Source of the DNA: Streptomyces sp. MNU76 | GTDB taxonomy: Bacteria; Actinomycetota; Actinomycetes; Streptomycetales; Streptomycetaceae | Length of the DNA stretch: 64,000 nucleotides | Direction of reading: 5' to 3' | NCBI RefSeq assembly: GCF_020982545.1 | Contig: NZ_JAJKLK010000019.1 | Span: forward strand, 186,001-250,000 | Shown: piece after piece, positions 61,225-64,000 of the stretch | How the letters are laid out: every line of letters begins with the position of its first letter | Position numbering within the stretch: position 1 is the first letter of the stretch | Notes under the pieces: generated by a model | Database searches by the model: none | The model's input: only the letters and a program-made list of their open reading frames with translations | Told to the model about the DNA's origin: nothing | Program-made: the position numbers and the translations under genes

Positions 61225-61370
61225 GCTGTCGGGTGCGGGTCCGGTGGGGGCTTCTCGCGCAGTTCCCCGCGCCCCTGAAGGATTCAGGCCCTGCGGCCTG
61301 AAAAAGGTCGGGGCGCAGCCCCGCCTCTTCAGGGGCGCGGGGAACTGCGCGACCAGCCCTCACCGGACGG
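61225..61370. repeat. Dispersed repeat, copies 3 and 4 as an inverted pair
   Basis: Copy 3 (61225-61280) has the same orientation as the units at 34724 and 36575. Copy 4 is inverted; a 26-base perfect inverted repeat pairs 61255-61280 with 61327-61352. Nested between them are the smaller hairpin TTCAGGCC-CTGC-GGCCTGAA (61283-61302) and GGGGC-GCA-GCCCC. The whole could fold into a long cruciform or RNA stem between LysR and the convergent hydrolase gene. Confidence 0.8.
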
Positions 61371-61446
61371 ACGTGTGGAGGTCGAAGGGCGCAGCCCCTT
61401 GCGAGGACGGGACGGGCAGGGGCGGCGGGGCGAGGGCGGCGGCCGC

Positions 61447-62127
61447 TCAGGGCGTCGCCGTCTCCACCAGCGCTCGCATCACCCGTACGTCCTCGCCCAT
61501 CTCCGGATGCCACTGCAGGCCCAACGCCCAGGCGGGGGCGGGCAGTTCGATGGCCTCGATCGTGCCGTCGGAGGCGTGGGCCGAGGCCAGCAGGCCGGTG
61601 CCCAGGCGGTCCACGGCCTGGTGGTGGTAGGTCGGCACGTCCGTCTCCTCGGGGACGAGGTCGCCGTAGCGCGTGCCCGGGACGGGCTTCACCGCGTGGC
61701 GGCCGAAGACACCGATCCCGGCCACGTGGTCGTCGATGTGCTGGATCAACGTGCCCCCGAGGGCGACGTTCAGCAGCTGCATGCCGCGGCAGATGCCGAG
61801 GAGCGGGGTGCCGGAGTCCAGCGCCGCCCGGATCAACGCCAGCTCCCACGCGTCGCGCTCGGGCGCGGCCGGGCCGCAGCGCGGGGACCGCTCGGCGCCG
61901 TAGCGGGCGGGGTCCACATCGGGCCCGCCCGCGATGACCAGGCCGTCGAGGCGGGCGACCGCCCCGGCGGCGTGCGCCGGGTCGTCCGGCGGCAGCATCG
62001 CGGCCATGCCGCCGGCCGCCTGCACGAGCCGGGGGTAGCCGACCGGCAGCAGGGCCGCCTCCAGCTCCCAGACGCCCCAGCGCGCGTCTGCCAGATACGT
62101 ACTCACACCGATCAACGGCCTGGTCAC
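61447..62127 (-). CDS. Class I glutamine amidotransferase-like gamma-glutamyl hydrolase (PuuD type)
   Basis: A 226-residue protein of the gamma-glutamyl-gamma-aminobutyrate hydrolase family. It starts VTRPLIGVSTYLADARWGVWE. The nucleophile Cys lies in LLGICRGMQLLNVALGG, and the His-Glu pair in LGLQWHPE. It would free glutamate from gamma-glutamylated amines. GTG 62127 follows the permease gene by 63 bases on the same strand, so they likely form an operon. With the ethanolamine-type permease and FadR-type regulator it resembles the Streptomyces gamma-glutamyl-ethanolamide route. Confidence 0.9.
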   Translation of the reverse strand: MTRPLIGVSTYLADARWGVWELEAALLPVGYPRLVQAAGGMAAMLPPDDPAHAAGAVARLDGLVIAGGPDVDPARYGAERSPRCGPAAPERDAWELALIRAALDSGTPLLGICRGMQLLNVALGGTLIQHIDDHVAGIGVFGRHAVKPVPGTRYGDLVPEETDVPTYHHQAVDRLGTGLLASAHASDGTIEAIELPAPAWALGLQWHPEMGEDVRVMRALVETATP

Positions 62128-62190
62128 ACTTGCTCCTCACGCGTGCGAGCCGTGAACGTCACGCCCCACGCAACCAGTGGAACGCGACGC

Positions 62191-63630
<1,440 letters not shown>

Positions 63631-63648
63631 GACGCACTCTCCCCACTC

Positions 63649-63670
63649 AAAGGAATGGATCCATACCTTT
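63649..63670. promoter_or_regulatory. Operator palindrome of the ethanolamine-type permease
   Basis: A 22-base dyad: arms AAAGGAATGGA and TCCATACCTTT with one mismatch, core ATGGATCCAT. It begins 19 bases before the permease start. The FadR-type protein encoded just upstream is the likely binder. Confidence 0.6.
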
Positions 63671-63754
63671 GTGGGAGGGGTGGCCGAAAAGCAATACCCC
63701 TGCGTTACGCGGTCGTAAATCCATCAGGTCCTGGCCCGGCCGTCACATCCGTCC

Positions 63755-64000
63755 TCACCCCAGGAAGCCGCGCAGCAGCGCCGCCGTGCCCGCGCAGTGT
63801 TCGCGCATGATCTCCCGTGCCGCCTCGGCATCCTCGTCGAGCACCGCCTCCACCAGCGCCGTGTGCTGCTGCTGCGAGTGCTCCAGGTTGCGCACCAGCA
63901 GCGGGATGCAGTCGAGCAGGTCGTTGACCCCGGCGCGTACGCCCGCGTACTGGGCGGCGAGCGAGGGGGAGCCCGACAGCTCGGCGAGGGTGAGGTGGAG
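63755..64000 (-). CDS. FadR-type GntR regulator, C-terminal part only
   Basis: The reverse strand reads from the right edge L-H-L-T-L-A-E-L-S-G-S-P and continues AGVRAGVNDLLDCIPLLVRNLEHSQQQHTALVEAVLDEDAEAAREIMREHC, ending GFLG-stop at 63755. This is the C-terminal (FCD) helical domain of FadR-subfamily GntR regulators, which bind a metal and an organic acid or amine ligand. The DNA-binding half lies outside the window. In Streptomyces a regulator in this position controls ethanolamine/polyamine gamma-glutamylation genes. Confidence 0.75.
   Translation of the reverse strand, partial: LHLTLAELSGSPSLAAQYAGVRAGVNDLLDCIPLLVRNLEHSQQQHTALVEAVLDEDAEAAREIMREHCAGTAALLRGFLG

Overview
The window is actinobacterial chromosome, almost certainly Streptomyces. 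It is very GC-rich with strong third-position GC bias. Many genes start with GTG or TTG. The gene order matches the Streptomyces core segment carrying gylR-metH, the Pup-proteasome locus, pafABC, tatAC, a conservon and the ethanolamine/gamma-glutamyl genes. Product calls come from reading the translations; no database was searched.

Layout. (1) 1-1507: glycerol locus, the start of gylC/glpF and its IclR-type regulator gylR, with matching operators at both promoters and a relic of an IS200/IS605 (TnpB) right end between the genes. (2) 1735-9949: metH, a HAD hydrolase and two paralogous peptide-type binding lipoproteins. (3) 9973-15581: orphan response regulator, RecB/Cas4-like Fe-S nuclease, M50 protease with CBS domains and a decayed N-terminal extension, trmI, a secreted hypothetical protein and a ferredoxin. 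(4) 15851-21991: arc, dop, pup, an HNH/endonuclease VII-like gene, prcB, prcA. (5) 22095-34698: LacI-type regulator (frameshifted), MFS exporter, pafA, two FKBP prolyl isomerases, pafB, pafC, two small genes, tatA, tatC and a Ski2-like helicase whose promoter fits the PafBC-dependent DNA-damage consensus. (6) 34801-42448: allophanate hydrolase, a split biotin-dependent carboxylase, two carboxylase-associated proteins and a TetR regulator; the set fits guanidine (or urea) nitrogen assimilation. (7) 42761-47443: conservon cvnABCD plus a CYP157-type P450 lacking the EXXR motif. (8) 47452-57114: accessory stretch with a pseudouridine synthase, terpene synthase, a permease broken by a MITE, N-formylglutamate amidohydrolase, a serine hydrolase relic, a siderophore-interacting protein under an iron box, a 5'-3' exonuclease and a decayed glycine-betaine binding protein. 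(9) 57579-64000: XRE-cupin regulator with a BtuF-like protein, a TDT-family transporter with divergent LysR, then a glutamine-amidotransferase-like hydrolase, an ethanolamine-type permease and a FadR-type regulator (partial).

How the genes work together. Arc, Dop, Pup, PrcAB and PafA form the complete pupylation-proteasome machinery. PafB and PafC form the WYL-domain damage activator, and the helicase a few kilobases downstream carries a site of their class. A near-identical palindrome precedes both the carboxylase operon and the permease 10 kb away, which suggests one TetR-controlled regulon, now damaged by the MITE. Reading-frame lesions are numerous but lie almost only in accessory genes; the long core genes are intact, which suggests relaxed selection rather than random sequencing error. 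No rRNA, tRNA or CRISPR array was recognised.
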